From Flavobacterium succinicans LMG 10402 (GTDB taxonomy: Bacteria > Bacteroidota > Bacteroidia > Flavobacteriales > Flavobacteriaceae), in NCBI RefSeq assembly GCF_000611675.1, contig NZ_JATV01000018.1:1-64000 (forward strand): a stretch of 64,000 nt of DNA, read 5' to 3'. Under the pieces are notes generated by a model. That model searched no databases. It saw only the letters and a program-made list of their open reading frames with translations, and was not told where the DNA came from. Of the stretch, positions 8,966-17,331 are shown piece after piece. A program made the position numbers and the translations under genes. Each line of letters starts with the position of its first letter. Position 1 is the first letter of the stretch.

Positions 8966-9006
8966 AAAGCTTCTTAAAACCGTTCAGGTCTTAAGAAGCT
9001 TTTTTT
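8966..9006 (+). terminator. Intrinsic terminator of the ACT-domain gene
   Basis: AAAGCTTCTTAA (8966-8977) pairs perfectly with TTAAGAAGCTTT (8991-9002), followed by a T run. It lies 28 bp after the stop. Confidence 0.9.
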
Positions 9007-9081
9007 ATGGAAAAATTCTACTACTTCAAGGCGATAAACATGAAGTTTGAGTTGCCGATAAATAGGCCAAATGTTGGTCTT

Positions 9082-9177
9082 TAGCCCCGATGGGAGGGAA
9101 TATCCTTTTTTTAGGGCTAGGCGGTTTTTCAAACCGAATAGCGCTAAAAAAAGATAGGAAGGACAGCGGGACTTTGC
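9082..9177 (+). ncRNA. Conserved structured element, Flavo-1-like, copy 1
   Basis: The conserved flanks AGCCCCGATGGGAGG (9083-9097) and GGACAGCGGGACTTTG (9161-9176) enclose a hairpin in which TATCCTTTTTTTAG pairs with CTAAAAAAAGATA, with an inner CGGTTT/AAACCG stem. The same flanks with a different but still paired middle occur at 25595-25668 and, on the minus strand, at 51576-51676. From memory this resembles the Flavo-1 RNA motif reported in Flavobacteria; I could not check it against the model. It occupies the 358-bp gap between 8938 and 9297 together with the terminator. Confidence 0.6.
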
Positions 9178-9296
9178 CTTTTGATAAAGCCTATTTTTAC
9201 TGCTTCTAAAAAAAATAATGCATCTGATTTTTTTGTGCTGCGACAACAACTAATGCTTAAATTTACCTGCTTTAATTGTGGTTTAAAAATTATATA

Positions 9297-11396
9297 ATGT
9301 CATTATCTCCTTCTTATCAAAAGTTTAAAGACCAAATTTCAGCTGTGCTCGACTCGGGGCGTATATTGACGAATCCTTTGCAAACCTTGGCTTATGGAAC
9401 GGATGCGAGTTTTTATCGGTTGATTCCGAAGATGGTGCTTTTGGTACATGCTGAAGCTGAAGTGGTGGCGATTATCAAAGCGGCAAATGCCTTGAATATT
9501 GCCCTGACGTTTCGAGCGGCGGGAACGAGTTTGTCGGGACAAGCGATAACGGACTCGGTTTTGGTCGTGGCGACGCACGGCTGGAAGCACTACGAATTAC
9601 TAGATGACAAGCAAAAGATAAAGCTAGAACCCGGAATTGTAGGCGCTAGAGCGAATACATTTTTGGCGCCACACGGGCTAAAAATTGGTCCCGACCCTGC
9701 ATCAATTGGTGCGGCGATGATTGGTGGAATTGTAGCCAACAACGCCAGCGGGATGTGCTGCGGAACGGCTCAGAATTCGTATAAAACCATTGCTGATATT
9801 CGAATGATTTTGCACGACGGGACAGTCCTAGATACAGCCGATGCGGAAAGTGTGGCTTCGTTTTATGAAACTCAGGCGCATTTAATTGAGGAAATTAAAG
9901 ACTTGCGACATACAATTACAGCGAATCCGGCTTTGGAGGAGCGCATTCGTCAGAAATTTAAAATCAAAAATACTACGGGCTACAGCATCAATGCTTTGGT
10001 GGATTATGAAGACCCTATTGAAATCATTAAGCATTTGATGGTGGGCTCTGAAGGGACTTTGGCGTTTATCTCGAATGTGACTTTCAAGACGGTTGTAGAC
10101 GAAAAGCATAAATCTTGCTCGTTGTTGATTTTCAATTCGATTCAGGATGCTTGTAACGCGACGATTTTGTTGAAATCAAGTCCTGTTGCCGCCGTAGAAT
10201 TGCTAGACAGAGATTCCATTCGCTCGGTAGAAAATGATTCCGAAGCACCTGATTATTTTAAAACGTTACACGAAGACGCTTGTGCTTTATTGGTTGAATG
10301 TAGAGACAATGATAAAGAAGTGTTGTTGCAAAAACAACAACAAGTGAAAGCTCAAATTGTGAGTATACCGACTTTTACGGATTATGAATTCACATCAGAA
10401 CCCAAACAATATTATTTTAATTGGAAGGCCAGAAAAGGTTTGTTACCAACGGTAGGCGGTTTACGAAAAACAGGAACCACAGTGATTATTGAAGATGTGG
10501 CTTTTCCGCTACCGCAATTGGCAGAAGCTTGTGTGGCACTAAAAGCCTTATTCAAAAAATACGAATACTACGACGCGGTTTTGTTTGGACACGCGTTAGA
10601 AGGAAATTTGCATTTTGTGTTTTCGCAAGATTTCTCGAATCCGAAGGAAGTGCAACGCTATGAAGATTTAATGGCCGAATTGGCGATAATTGTTGTGGAT
10701 CAATTTGGAGGTTCTTTAAAGGCAGAACATGGAACGGGACGTAATATGGCACCTTTTGTGGAAAAAGAATGGGGAGCGGCGGCTTATGGCATTATGAAAC
10801 GCATTAAGAAGATCTTTGATCCCAAGAACCAAATCAATCCCGATGTTTTGATCAATCCCGATCCAAAAGCGCATTTGAAACACTTAAAACCTTTACCAGA
10901 ATCTCACGATATTATTGATAAATGCATGGAATGTGGATTCTGTGAACCGCATTGTGTCTCCGAAGGATTGACCCTTTCTCCCAGACAACGCATTGTTATT
11001 GCTAGAGAAATCAGCCGATTAGAAGCAACTAATGACGACCCGCAACGATTGTCAGACATTCGGAAAGATGTTACTTATCAACTGGATGAAACTTGTGCTA
11101 CCGATGGTTTGTGTGCTTTGGCTTGTCCTGTTCACATTGATACGGGTAAGTTTGTCAAACACTGGCGAGCCGATGCGATTACGGATACTCAAAAGAAAGT
11201 GGCCGACTACATAGGTTCAAATATGGAAAGTACCACCGCGATAATGCGAGCGGGATTAAAAGTAGTTTCGTTTTTTCACTCGGTTTTTGGGACGAGAGTT
11301 ATGTCATCGATTTCTAGTGGATTACATTGGATTTCAGGAGGCAATATTCCTAAATGGATTCCTCAAATCCCGAAAGGAGCGGATAAAATTAAGTAA
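9297..11396 (+). CDS. FAD-binding and 4Fe-4S oxidoreductase, D-lactate dehydrogenase-like, N-terminal part
   Basis: This 699-residue protein is the flavin part of a D-lactate/glycolate-type dehydrogenase. It has a PCMH FAD-binding domain (about 20-250, with FRAAGTSLSGQ and PGPDPASIGAAMIGG-like loops), an FAD-oxidase C domain (about 270-530, with HALEGNLHF and EHGTGRN), then a Fe-S domain with CMECGFCEPHC and CATDGLCALACP. Related flavobacterial proteins are usually about 970 residues because two CCG cysteine domains follow in the same chain. Here the chain stops at 11396 and those domains form the ORF at 11627, with a 208-bp repeat element between. ATG 9297 is preferred over the upstream TTG at 9276. 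The two products may assemble into a working complex. Confidence 0.85.
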   Translation: MSLSPSYQKFKDQISAVLDSGRILTNPLQTLAYGTDASFYRLIPKMVLLVHAEAEVVAIIKAANALNIALTFRAAGTSLSGQAITDSVLVVATHGWKHYELLDDKQKIKLEPGIVGARANTFLAPHGLKIGPDPASIGAAMIGGIVANNASGMCCGTAQNSYKTIADIRMILHDGTVLDTADAESVASFYETQAHLIEEIKDLRHTITANPALEERIRQKFKIKNTTGYSINALVDYEDPIEIIKHLMVGSEGTLAFISNVTFKTVVDEKHKSCSLLIFNSIQDACNATILLKSSPVAAVELLDRDSIRSVENDSEAPDYFKTLHEDACALLVECRDNDKEVLLQKQQQVKAQIVSIPTFTDYEFTSEPKQYYFNWKARKGLLPTVGGLRKTGTTVIIEDVAFPLPQLAEACVALKALFKKYEYYDAVLFGHALEGNLHFVFSQDFSNPKEVQRYEDLMAELAIIVVDQFGGSLKAEHGTGRNMAPFVEKEWGAAAYGIMKRIKKIFDPKNQINPDVLINPDPKAHLKHLKPLPESHDIIDKCMECGFCEPHCVSEGLTLSPRQRIVIAREISRLEATNDDPQRLSDIRKDVTYQLDETCATDGLCALACPVHIDTGKFVKHWRADAITDTQKKVADYIGSNMESTTAIMRAGLKVVSFFHSVFGTRVMSSISSGLHWISGGNIPKWIPQIPKGADKIK

Positions 11397-11404
11397 ACGA
11401 AAGA

Positions 11405-11612
11405 TTGGCCACGAATTCACGAATTGATTTAAAAAAAATAGCCACTGATTCGCAGATTTTAATTTATGTAAGAATAAAAATAATCTGTGAATTAGCGGTA
11501 AAACAGATTGGAGATTAATTAGTGCATTCTTGGCAAGTGAATATGTATTAGAGTAATTTGCGAATTTGCGGTGAATTATAATCAAAAAATTAATTCGTGA
11601 ATTTGTGGCCAA
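11405..11612. mobile_element. 208-bp MITE-like element with 21-bp terminal inverted repeats
   Basis: Bases 11405-11425 and 11592-11612 are inverted repeats with one mismatch in 21 bp. They contain the GCCACGAATTCACGAATT motif of the array at 31-919. The interior has further short inverted segments (GCCACTGATTCGCAG near 11441 and CTGTGAATTAGCGG near 11482) and no ORF. It sits 8 bp after the stop of the flavin ORF and 14 bp before the ATG of the CCG-domain ORF, exactly where the family fusion is normally continuous. Confidence 0.75.
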
Positions 11613-11626
11613 AAAGCAATATAAAT

Positions 11627-12334
11627 ATGGCTGATTTAAAAGTAGTGTATTTCCCTTCCTGCATCAACCGTGCGATGGGGAAAAACGAATTTCAAAAAGA
11701 AGAAGACTTACAACTCACAGCATTGACCCATCAGTTGTTGGTGCGGGCGGGTTATACCATTATTTATCCAAAAGAATTGGATGCGCATTGTTGTGGAATG
11801 CCTTTTTCGAGCAAAGGTTTTGTTGCCGTGAATCATAAACAATCCCAACTTTTAGAAGCTGATTTGCTTCGTGTTTCAGAGAATGGCAAGTATCCGATTT
11901 TGTACGATATGAGTCCTTGTTTTTACCATTCTAAAGAAGAATTCACCAGCAATTTGAAAATTGTTGACCCAATTGCCTTTATGTTGGACTTTGTCCTACC
12001 CAAATTAACCGTAAAAAAGAAAAAGGAAGCAGTGACTATTTTCCCTGTTTGTTCGGTAAAGAAAATCGGAAAAATGGAGCAATTATTGGCTTTGGCGCAC
12101 TATTGTGCTGAGGACGTAACGATGATTGACAGCAACTGTTGTGGCTTTGCAGGTGACCGTGGTTTCTTGATTCCTGAGTTAAACGAACACGGATTAAGAG
12201 ATATTAAAAATCAAATACCGAGTAATTGTACTAGTGGATATTCAACCAGTAGAACGTGTGAAATTGGTTTAGAAAAATCCAGCGGAATATCGTTTACTTC
12301 TATTTTTTATTTGATTGAAGAAGTGACGCGATAA
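11627..12334 (+). CDS. CCG-domain Fe-S protein, detached C-terminal part of the D-lactate dehydrogenase-like enzyme
   Basis: The 235-residue protein starts MADLKVVYFPSC and has two CCG (cysteine-rich, heterodisulfide-reductase-type) halves. The first carries FPSC and HCCGMPF, the second FPVCS and NCCGFAG. Such domains bind an Fe-S cofactor and move electrons between the flavin and a quinone or other acceptor. The sequence continues directly where full-length flavobacterial homologues continue after the KGADKIK linker found at 11396, so it looks like the detached C-terminus. ATG 11627 is chosen over GTG 11597, whose first codons lie in the repeat element. No strong ribosome site is seen. Confidence 0.82.
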   Translation: MADLKVVYFPSCINRAMGKNEFQKEEDLQLTALTHQLLVRAGYTIIYPKELDAHCCGMPFSSKGFVAVNHKQSQLLEADLLRVSENGKYPILYDMSPCFYHSKEEFTSNLKIVDPIAFMLDFVLPKLTVKKKKEAVTIFPVCSVKKIGKMEQLLALAHYCAEDVTMIDSNCCGFAGDRGFLIPELNEHGLRDIKNQIPSNCTSGYSTSRTCEIGLEKSSGISFTSIFYLIEEVTR

Positions 12335-12358
12335 GAAGATTTGAAAGGTTTATAAAGC

Positions 12359-12399
12359 AAAGAAGCCAGCAAAATTCCTGGCTTCTTTGATATTTTTTT
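12359..12399 (+). terminator. Intrinsic terminator after the CCG-domain gene
   Basis: AAAGAAGCCAG (12359-12369) pairs perfectly with CTGGCTTCTTT (12378-12388), followed by GATA and seven T. The next gene converges from the minus strand, and the stem could act in both directions, but the T run favours the plus strand. Confidence 0.85.
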
Positions 12400-12403
12400 G
12401 GAT

Positions 12404-13168
12404 TTAATTAGAATAAGATCCAATATTAGAATAATCCCATGTTCTTGGTGCAGAGATGTTCCATTCTGAATCGGTAGCAGTAGTTCCTTTAGAAACCGAC
12501 CAATCGGTATTAGGTTTGGTCACGGTTTTCTTTCTCCAAAATGTATTGTTTCGGGTTTCAGCGGATTCTCCTGCGATTGACCAAATAAAGTTGTTTCGAG
12601 AAGATGAAGTAGCCGCTGTAACTCGGGCTACTTTTGGACTTCCAAACACATCGATAATTTTATATTTTGCACCATTGATGGTATGAGTTCCCGCGGCATC
12701 TTTTTTCAATAAAGCGATAGCGCTGTTTCCACTTAACTGCAAAGGTAAACTGGCGCTAGCATTAGCGGAACTTGTTGTACCCCAAGTTACATCGCTTTTT
12801 ACCACAGCCGGATCAGCTTGTACTGAAGCAATAACATAGGTTTTGATGCTCGCTAATGTTCCAGTTAATGGAAGTGAATTGTTGGCATCTGTAAAATTCC
12901 ATTCAGATAAAGTCGCTTCATCAGTGGTCGCTTGGTAACCGATGGCGTAGTTGGATAAATCGATAGCATTATCTGTTCCGTTGTACAATTCGATGTAATG
13001 ATTTCTTTTGGAATTGTCGGTGTTCACAAACGTAGCAATTTCTGAAATTAGTAATTCTTGAAAGGCATTGGTTGGAATTTCTACTTTTTCTTCTGTAAAA
13101 TCAGAGGAACAACCGGTGAAGAATGCAGCACTTAATAAGCTTATATATAAATATTTTTTCATGATCAT
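12404..13168 (-). CDS. Lipoprotein with lamin-tail domain
   Basis: This is a 254-residue surface or periplasmic lipoprotein. The signal peptide ends FFTGC, with Cys20 as lipidation site. Residues of about 38-190 fit a lamin-tail (LTD) beta-sandwich: LLISEIATF, then YIELYNGTDNAIDLSNYAI, a pattern seen in many secreted bacterial proteins that bind polymers or nucleic acids. It is the last gene of a six-gene minus-strand operon, 4 bp after the second porin. Its role there is unknown; a surface capture protein for the substrate handled by the peptidase and porins is inference. ATG 13168 or the ATG at 13162 could be the start. Confidence 0.75.
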   Translation of the reverse strand: MIMKKYLYISLLSAAFFTGCSSDFTEEKVEIPTNAFQELLISEIATFVNTDNSKRNHYIELYNGTDNAIDLSNYAIGYQATTDEATLSEWNFTDANNSLPLTGTLASIKTYVIASVQADPAVVKSDVTWGTTSSANASASLPLQLSGNSAIALLKKDAAGTHTINGAKYKIIDVFGSPKVARVTAATSSSRNNFIWSIAGESAETRNNTFWRKKTVTKPNTDWSVSKGTTATDSEWNISAPRTWDYSNIGSYSN

Positions 13169-13172
13169 AATT

Positions 13173-14456
13173 TTAGAAGGTTAATTGTACACCAAGATTG
13201 GTGTTCCAGTTGGATGTGTTGGTAGGTTCAATTTTGCGATCCACATAAGAGGTGTTCAAACCAATTTTCAGGGCATTGTTTTTTAAGTATTTGTTGACAC
13301 CCACTGTGTACCAATTTTCTTTTTGGACCAAAGAAGTTACCGATGCTACTTCAGGTTCAATGAAAGAAACGCGAGTGTCAAAAGCCCATCCGTTGCGGGT
13401 TACGTATGATGATTGTAAATTCACGCCATACCCCATGTTGTATTTAGAAGCTGAAGTTTCTGCATTCAAAAGGGTAGAAGCCGAGCTGTTGCTGTACAAA
13501 TCTTTTCCATTCACTGAGGCATGAGTATACTCTCCAATGAAAGAAAATCCTTTGTATTTGACGATGAAATCGGTTACTACTTTTCGGTAATCAGCATAGG
13601 CCGCTTTACCGTCTTTATCAAAAATTCCAGTGATGATACCATTACCACTTCCTCTAGCTTCGCTGGCTTTTACATTATAGCTGCCGGCTACACCAAAAGC
13701 TACTTTTAACGATGGTTCGTAGTACAAATCGTGACTAATAAACGCATTGTTTTTGATGAAATCACCCAAAGGCATGATGTCTAAACGACCACCATATTTC
13801 AATCCTGAATCGGCTTTTTCACCAAATGCAATTTGACCATCTCCCGTGGTGATCGATACTGAGGGATACAATCTAACTCCTCCAATTGTGAAATTCGTTT
13901 CAATGAACAAACCTCCTTCACGTGTTGCGCCTACAAAGTTTTGCATCAATCCGCCATAAGCAATGCCGTCATTGGACTGTCCAGCTATAGTTTGTGAGAT
14001 GTTTTGAGCAAAGCGTTCGTCTTCTAAAGCCAATCTATTATTGGTATTCGTTCTTTTTTCTCCAAAATAAAGGTAGGCGTTTTTTTTGTAAAGATTCAGT
14101 CCTACCCAAGCTTCCAAAAGGCCTTTGGTTCCAGTAAAATCAGTAACCAAACCAATTCGTGCTTTGTCATTCAAAAAAGAACCGTTCAAGTAGATACGTG
14201 CCATATTGATCGACATTCTGCTGGTGTTTTCGGTATCGGTTCCGTTATCGGCTTTGTTGAAAGCGGCACCCGATTGAATGGTCCCAGAAATATTAATCAC
14301 TGATTTGTTTTTCTTACCCAGATTGATGAAGGTACCTTCTCCATTTTTGTAAATAAAGGTCGAATCTGTTTTTTTGGCCTCCTTTATTTCTTGTGCATTA
14401 CTGTACGTACTGATGAGTAATACTGCAGCGAGGGTATAAGTAAATATTTTTTGCAT
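13173..14456 (-). CDS. Outer-membrane porin, OprO/OprP-like
   Basis: A 427-residue outer-membrane beta-barrel. It has a cleavable signal peptide ending SNAQ, then alternating amphipathic strands with aromatic ends, and it finishes LGVQLTF with the terminal phenylalanine typical of barrel proteins. The strand layout (VINISGTIQSG, RMSINMARIYLNGS, KARIGLVTDF) fits phosphate-selective porin O/P relatives, although the substrate is not fixed by that name. A paralogue with the same layout lies at 15986-17317 in the same operon. Gaps are 6 bp to the upstream peptidase and 4 bp to the downstream lipoprotein. Confidence 0.78.
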   Translation of the reverse strand: MQKIFTYTLAAVLLISTYSNAQEIKEAKKTDSTFIYKNGEGTFINLGKKNKSVINISGTIQSGAAFNKADNGTDTENTSRMSINMARIYLNGSFLNDKARIGLVTDFTGTKGLLEAWVGLNLYKKNAYLYFGEKRTNTNNRLALEDERFAQNISQTIAGQSNDGIAYGGLMQNFVGATREGGLFIETNFTIGGVRLYPSVSITTGDGQIAFGEKADSGLKYGGRLDIMPLGDFIKNNAFISHDLYYEPSLKVAFGVAGSYNVKASEARGSGNGIITGIFDKDGKAAYADYRKVVTDFIVKYKGFSFIGEYTHASVNGKDLYSNSSASTLLNAETSASKYNMGYGVNLQSSYVTRNGWAFDTRVSFIEPEVASVTSLVQKENWYTVGVNKYLKNNALKIGLNTSYVDRKIEPTNTSNWNTNLGVQLTF

Positions 14457-14462
14457 GATAAA

Positions 14463-15983
14463 TTAATTTTGTAGTTGAACGATTTGACTCAAATTCACGC
14501 GTAGTAGTCGTAACCTATCGGAATTGGGTAATGTTTTTAAAATCTTGTTTTGATACAATGAATTGTTTCCTTCAGGTTCTAAGAGGTCGATCACGGTATT
14601 TCCCATTTTTTGATGGGCGTTAATCAAGATGGAGCCAGCGGGAATAGTCATGGTTTCTTTTTGCAATTCGAACGTATCATTAGCGGCAGGGATATACGTT
14701 TCTACTTCCATTTCGTACGCTTTTTCGGTTATTGAAAAATCCACTCCTGAGGTTCTCAATACATTGAATAGTGGCTTACTTTTGGTAATAATCACATATC
14801 CTTCAGGACGTTTTCTAGTGGCTGTTGCGATATGATTGATGTTGTCTTTGGCTTTGAATTTGTAGATCGAATAGGCATTGGTACACGTATTTACAAATTG
14901 AAAGTTCGATTCAATCATCGTTGGTTTTGAAGCAATAACAATCTCTGTTTTGCCCTCAACAGCTTTTTGATTGGCTTTGTCAACGGTTGATTTGATCTTG
15001 TCTGCTAATGTATTGGCAATGTCCAAGTACGAAAGTGCGGCTAGGGTTGAGGTTTCAATTCTTCTTTTGGCTGCTTTTTCTTTCTCTGTAACCCCTCGAA
15101 TTTCCATCAAAATCGAAATTCTATTTTGTAAAGCATAATTGGTAGCACTTGAACGCGAGGTAATACCGCCAATATTTAGAATGACTTCGTTGTCCATGCG
15201 TTGCGAAGTACAATAATTACGGACTACTCTTTGATTTTTTTCTAAAAAGGCTTTCGTTGGGTTAACAAAATCAGTTTCGATCATTTTTCGAATGGAAGCA
15301 TCTACGTTGAGATTGCCTGAAAATAAAAACATGGCATCATATGAAGAGGTCAAACAATCATCTATATCTAAGAAATCTTTTCGATTCGGATTGTATTCAT
15401 GAAAATCGATCACGACCTGCGGATCAAAAGCATTGATAGCGTTCTTGATATTGACTGATTCAGGAACATTCAAAATACCTAAGTTTCGGTTCAAATCGGT
15501 TTCATCATTTGAAAAACGGGTTTCGTCTTTATGACCATCCACATTTACCATCGGAACGATTTGCAGGATTACTTTATCCAAATACGAACTATAGGCGGGA
15601 TTCTCCAAAATTTCGTATAACGTATTGAGCATGGCGTCGGTACTGATGGGTTCGTCACCGTGCATGCATCCTAAGAAGGTTACTTTTACTTTTTGAGCAT
15701 CGTTAGTACTGCTTTTTTTGTTTAAAATAATTGCGGGTGTTGCATTGCCTCGTTGTGATTTTCCAATAGTGGAAACGGTCATCGTTTCGGGAAATTTTAC
15801 GGCCAAATTATCGATAAACTTGATCACATTATTGTAACTCGTATAATAATCGCTGCCATTGGTAATTGGCACAGGAAATTGCTTTTCGGGATCTTTAAAA
15901 AAGGTCGAGTAGATGTCGTTTTCTTGCGCCATGAGGTTCAGGGCAAAAAGAAAACCAACTATGGTAAGGATTGTTTTTTTCAT
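14463..15983 (-). CDS. Secreted M14 family zinc carboxypeptidase
   Basis: This 506-residue metallocarboxypeptidase removes C-terminal residues from peptides. A signal peptide (1-19, ending LMAQ) sends it out of the cytoplasm. The zinc ligands are His108 and Glu111 in MHGDE and His195 in IDFHEYNP. The substrate-binding DLNRN is at 163-167, and the catalytic glutamate is probably Glu294 in LMEIRGV. The roughly 180 residues after the catalytic domain are beta-rich and not recognised. It lies between two porins and downstream of isoaspartyl dipeptidase, which suggests it trims peptides before their uptake. Confidence 0.85.
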   Translation of the reverse strand: MKKTILTIVGFLFALNLMAQENDIYSTFFKDPEKQFPVPITNGSDYYTSYNNVIKFIDNLAVKFPETMTVSTIGKSQRGNATPAIILNKKSSTNDAQKVKVTFLGCMHGDEPISTDAMLNTLYEILENPAYSSYLDKVILQIVPMVNVDGHKDETRFSNDETDLNRNLGILNVPESVNIKNAINAFDPQVVIDFHEYNPNRKDFLDIDDCLTSSYDAMFLFSGNLNVDASIRKMIETDFVNPTKAFLEKNQRVVRNYCTSQRMDNEVILNIGGITSRSSATNYALQNRISILMEIRGVTEKEKAAKRRIETSTLAALSYLDIANTLADKIKSTVDKANQKAVEGKTEIVIASKPTMIESNFQFVNTCTNAYSIYKFKAKDNINHIATATRKRPEGYVIITKSKPLFNVLRTSGVDFSITEKAYEMEVETYIPAANDTFELQKETMTIPAGSILINAHQKMGNTVIDLLEPEGNNSLYQNKILKTLPNSDRLRLLRVNLSQIVQLQN

Positions 15984-15985
15984 TG

Positions 15986-17317
15986 TTATAATTGTATAGT
16001 TACCATTACTTGTCCGTATAAATAGTCATTGGAGCCACCTTTGATGTTCGATTTTCCAATTTCGGTTTGAATTTTCAAATCGTGACCAGCTAAATATTTG
16101 GTAGCTACAAGTGAATAGTTTTTATCGTATGTATCGAAGGAATTGGACACTTCATCTTGGTACAATTGGGTATAACGAACTCCAAAAGACCAGTTAGAAG
16201 GCAATAAATACCCCGCTTGAACATTGAAACCAGATCCTAAGTTTAATCGGGAAAGGACTTTATTTTTGGCTTCTTCGGGCGTTCCGGTGTAGGGTGTAAA
16301 TTTACCCGACAAAGAAAATTCACCGGCAATATTGTTAGGAACACTGGCTTGGGTCATAAAATAACTTCCCAAAGAATAGAATCCTCTGTATTTGAACATA
16401 TAATCAACCCCAAATTTTTGATAATCAGGCAGCACGATATTTTGGTTCGCATCGCCATACAAATAACGACCACCGTTAGTTCCTTTGGCTGAGGTTTGAC
16501 CGTCATTGTAGCTGTACACGGCTCCGAGTACCAATTTTGGTTTTTTCTCTCTGGCCAAATCTTCCATGTAGAATTCGCCAAGTTTAGAAAAGGATCCAAA
16601 AGGAAGATAATCCAAACGGGCGCCATATTTAAATCCGCCGTAGTTCTTGGTTAACCCGGATTGTCCTTCACCTGTTGTGATGGAAACGTAAGGTTTGAAC
16701 AATTGACCGCCGATTCTAAATTGACCTTGATAACGAATTCCGTAATCAAATATCGCGTCGAATGCACTCGAAAGTTCACTTCGTTCAATGAATCCTAATA
16801 CCTCACCTTCAATTCTGGTTTCTCTAGAATCCAAATAATCGGCTCTTAGACCAAAATTGATGCGGTGGCCTTTGGCTGGACGATACTCGATATAAGCGTC
16901 TTGTAAAAGGTTATTGAACGAACGATTTCCAGAAGTGGTACTTTGATAATCCGAGGCAAAATTCAAACGAATTCTGTAATACAATTTCTTGTCAAAAAGG
17001 TTACCGCTCACTTTCATACGAGCTCTTCGGATTCTAAACTGGGAATTCATCGTTTCAAAATCGTCGGAGGTGTTCATTAGATATAATGATTGAACGCTTT
17101 GAGTAATGTTCATCGAGGAACCATTTTCAGAGATAAAATTGATACCATCTCCAATGTTGTAATTCCTTTTTAAACGTACGATACTAGAGCTTGAGTCTAA
17201 GTTAATATCTTCATCATTATCATAGTTATCTTTGTCGTCGTCTTGAGCATAAGTACTGGCGCCAAAGACAAAACACAACAATACAATCAGGTAATGATTT
17301 AGTTTTGTTACATTCAT
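15986..17317 (-). CDS. Outer-membrane porin, OprO/OprP-like
   Basis: A 443-residue outer-membrane barrel with a signal peptide ending TYAQ, an acidic linker rich in Asp (about 26-42), and porin O/P-like strands such as SQFRIRRARMKVSGN and LYYRIRLNFASDY. It ends MVTIQL. It is paralogous to the porin two genes downstream (both share ITTGxGQ and KYGxRLDxxPxG segments). The gap to iadA is 14 bp and to the peptidase 2 bp, so it belongs to the six-gene operon. Having two porins in one peptide-scavenging operon suggests distinct pore specificities; that is inference. Confidence 0.78.
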   Translation of the reverse strand: MNVTKLNHYLIVLLCFVFGASTYAQDDDKDNYDNDEDINLDSSSSIVRLKRNYNIGDGINFISENGSSMNITQSVQSLYLMNTSDDFETMNSQFRIRRARMKVSGNLFDKKLYYRIRLNFASDYQSTTSGNRSFNNLLQDAYIEYRPAKGHRINFGLRADYLDSRETRIEGEVLGFIERSELSSAFDAIFDYGIRYQGQFRIGGQLFKPYVSITTGEGQSGLTKNYGGFKYGARLDYLPFGSFSKLGEFYMEDLAREKKPKLVLGAVYSYNDGQTSAKGTNGGRYLYGDANQNIVLPDYQKFGVDYMFKYRGFYSLGSYFMTQASVPNNIAGEFSLSGKFTPYTGTPEEAKNKVLSRLNLGSGFNVQAGYLLPSNWSFGVRYTQLYQDEVSNSFDTYDKNYSLVATKYLAGHDLKIQTEIGKSNIKGGSNDYLYGQVMVTIQL

Positions 17318-17331
17318 AGTGTAGCTGTTAA

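Noticed and set aside
8974..9249. Minus-strand 91-residue ORF
   Set aside because: It runs through a terminator and structured element copy 1; the translation is Arg/Lys/Ser-rich with no domain pattern.
11334..11612. Minus-strand 92-residue ORF over the split dehydrogenase gap
   Set aside because: It is read out of the repeat element and the 3' end of the flavin gene in another frame; no protein features.
11397..11626. Sequencing frameshift as the cause of the split dehydrogenase
   Set aside because: The two parts are separated by 230 bp of recognisable repeat element, not by a one- or two-base shift.
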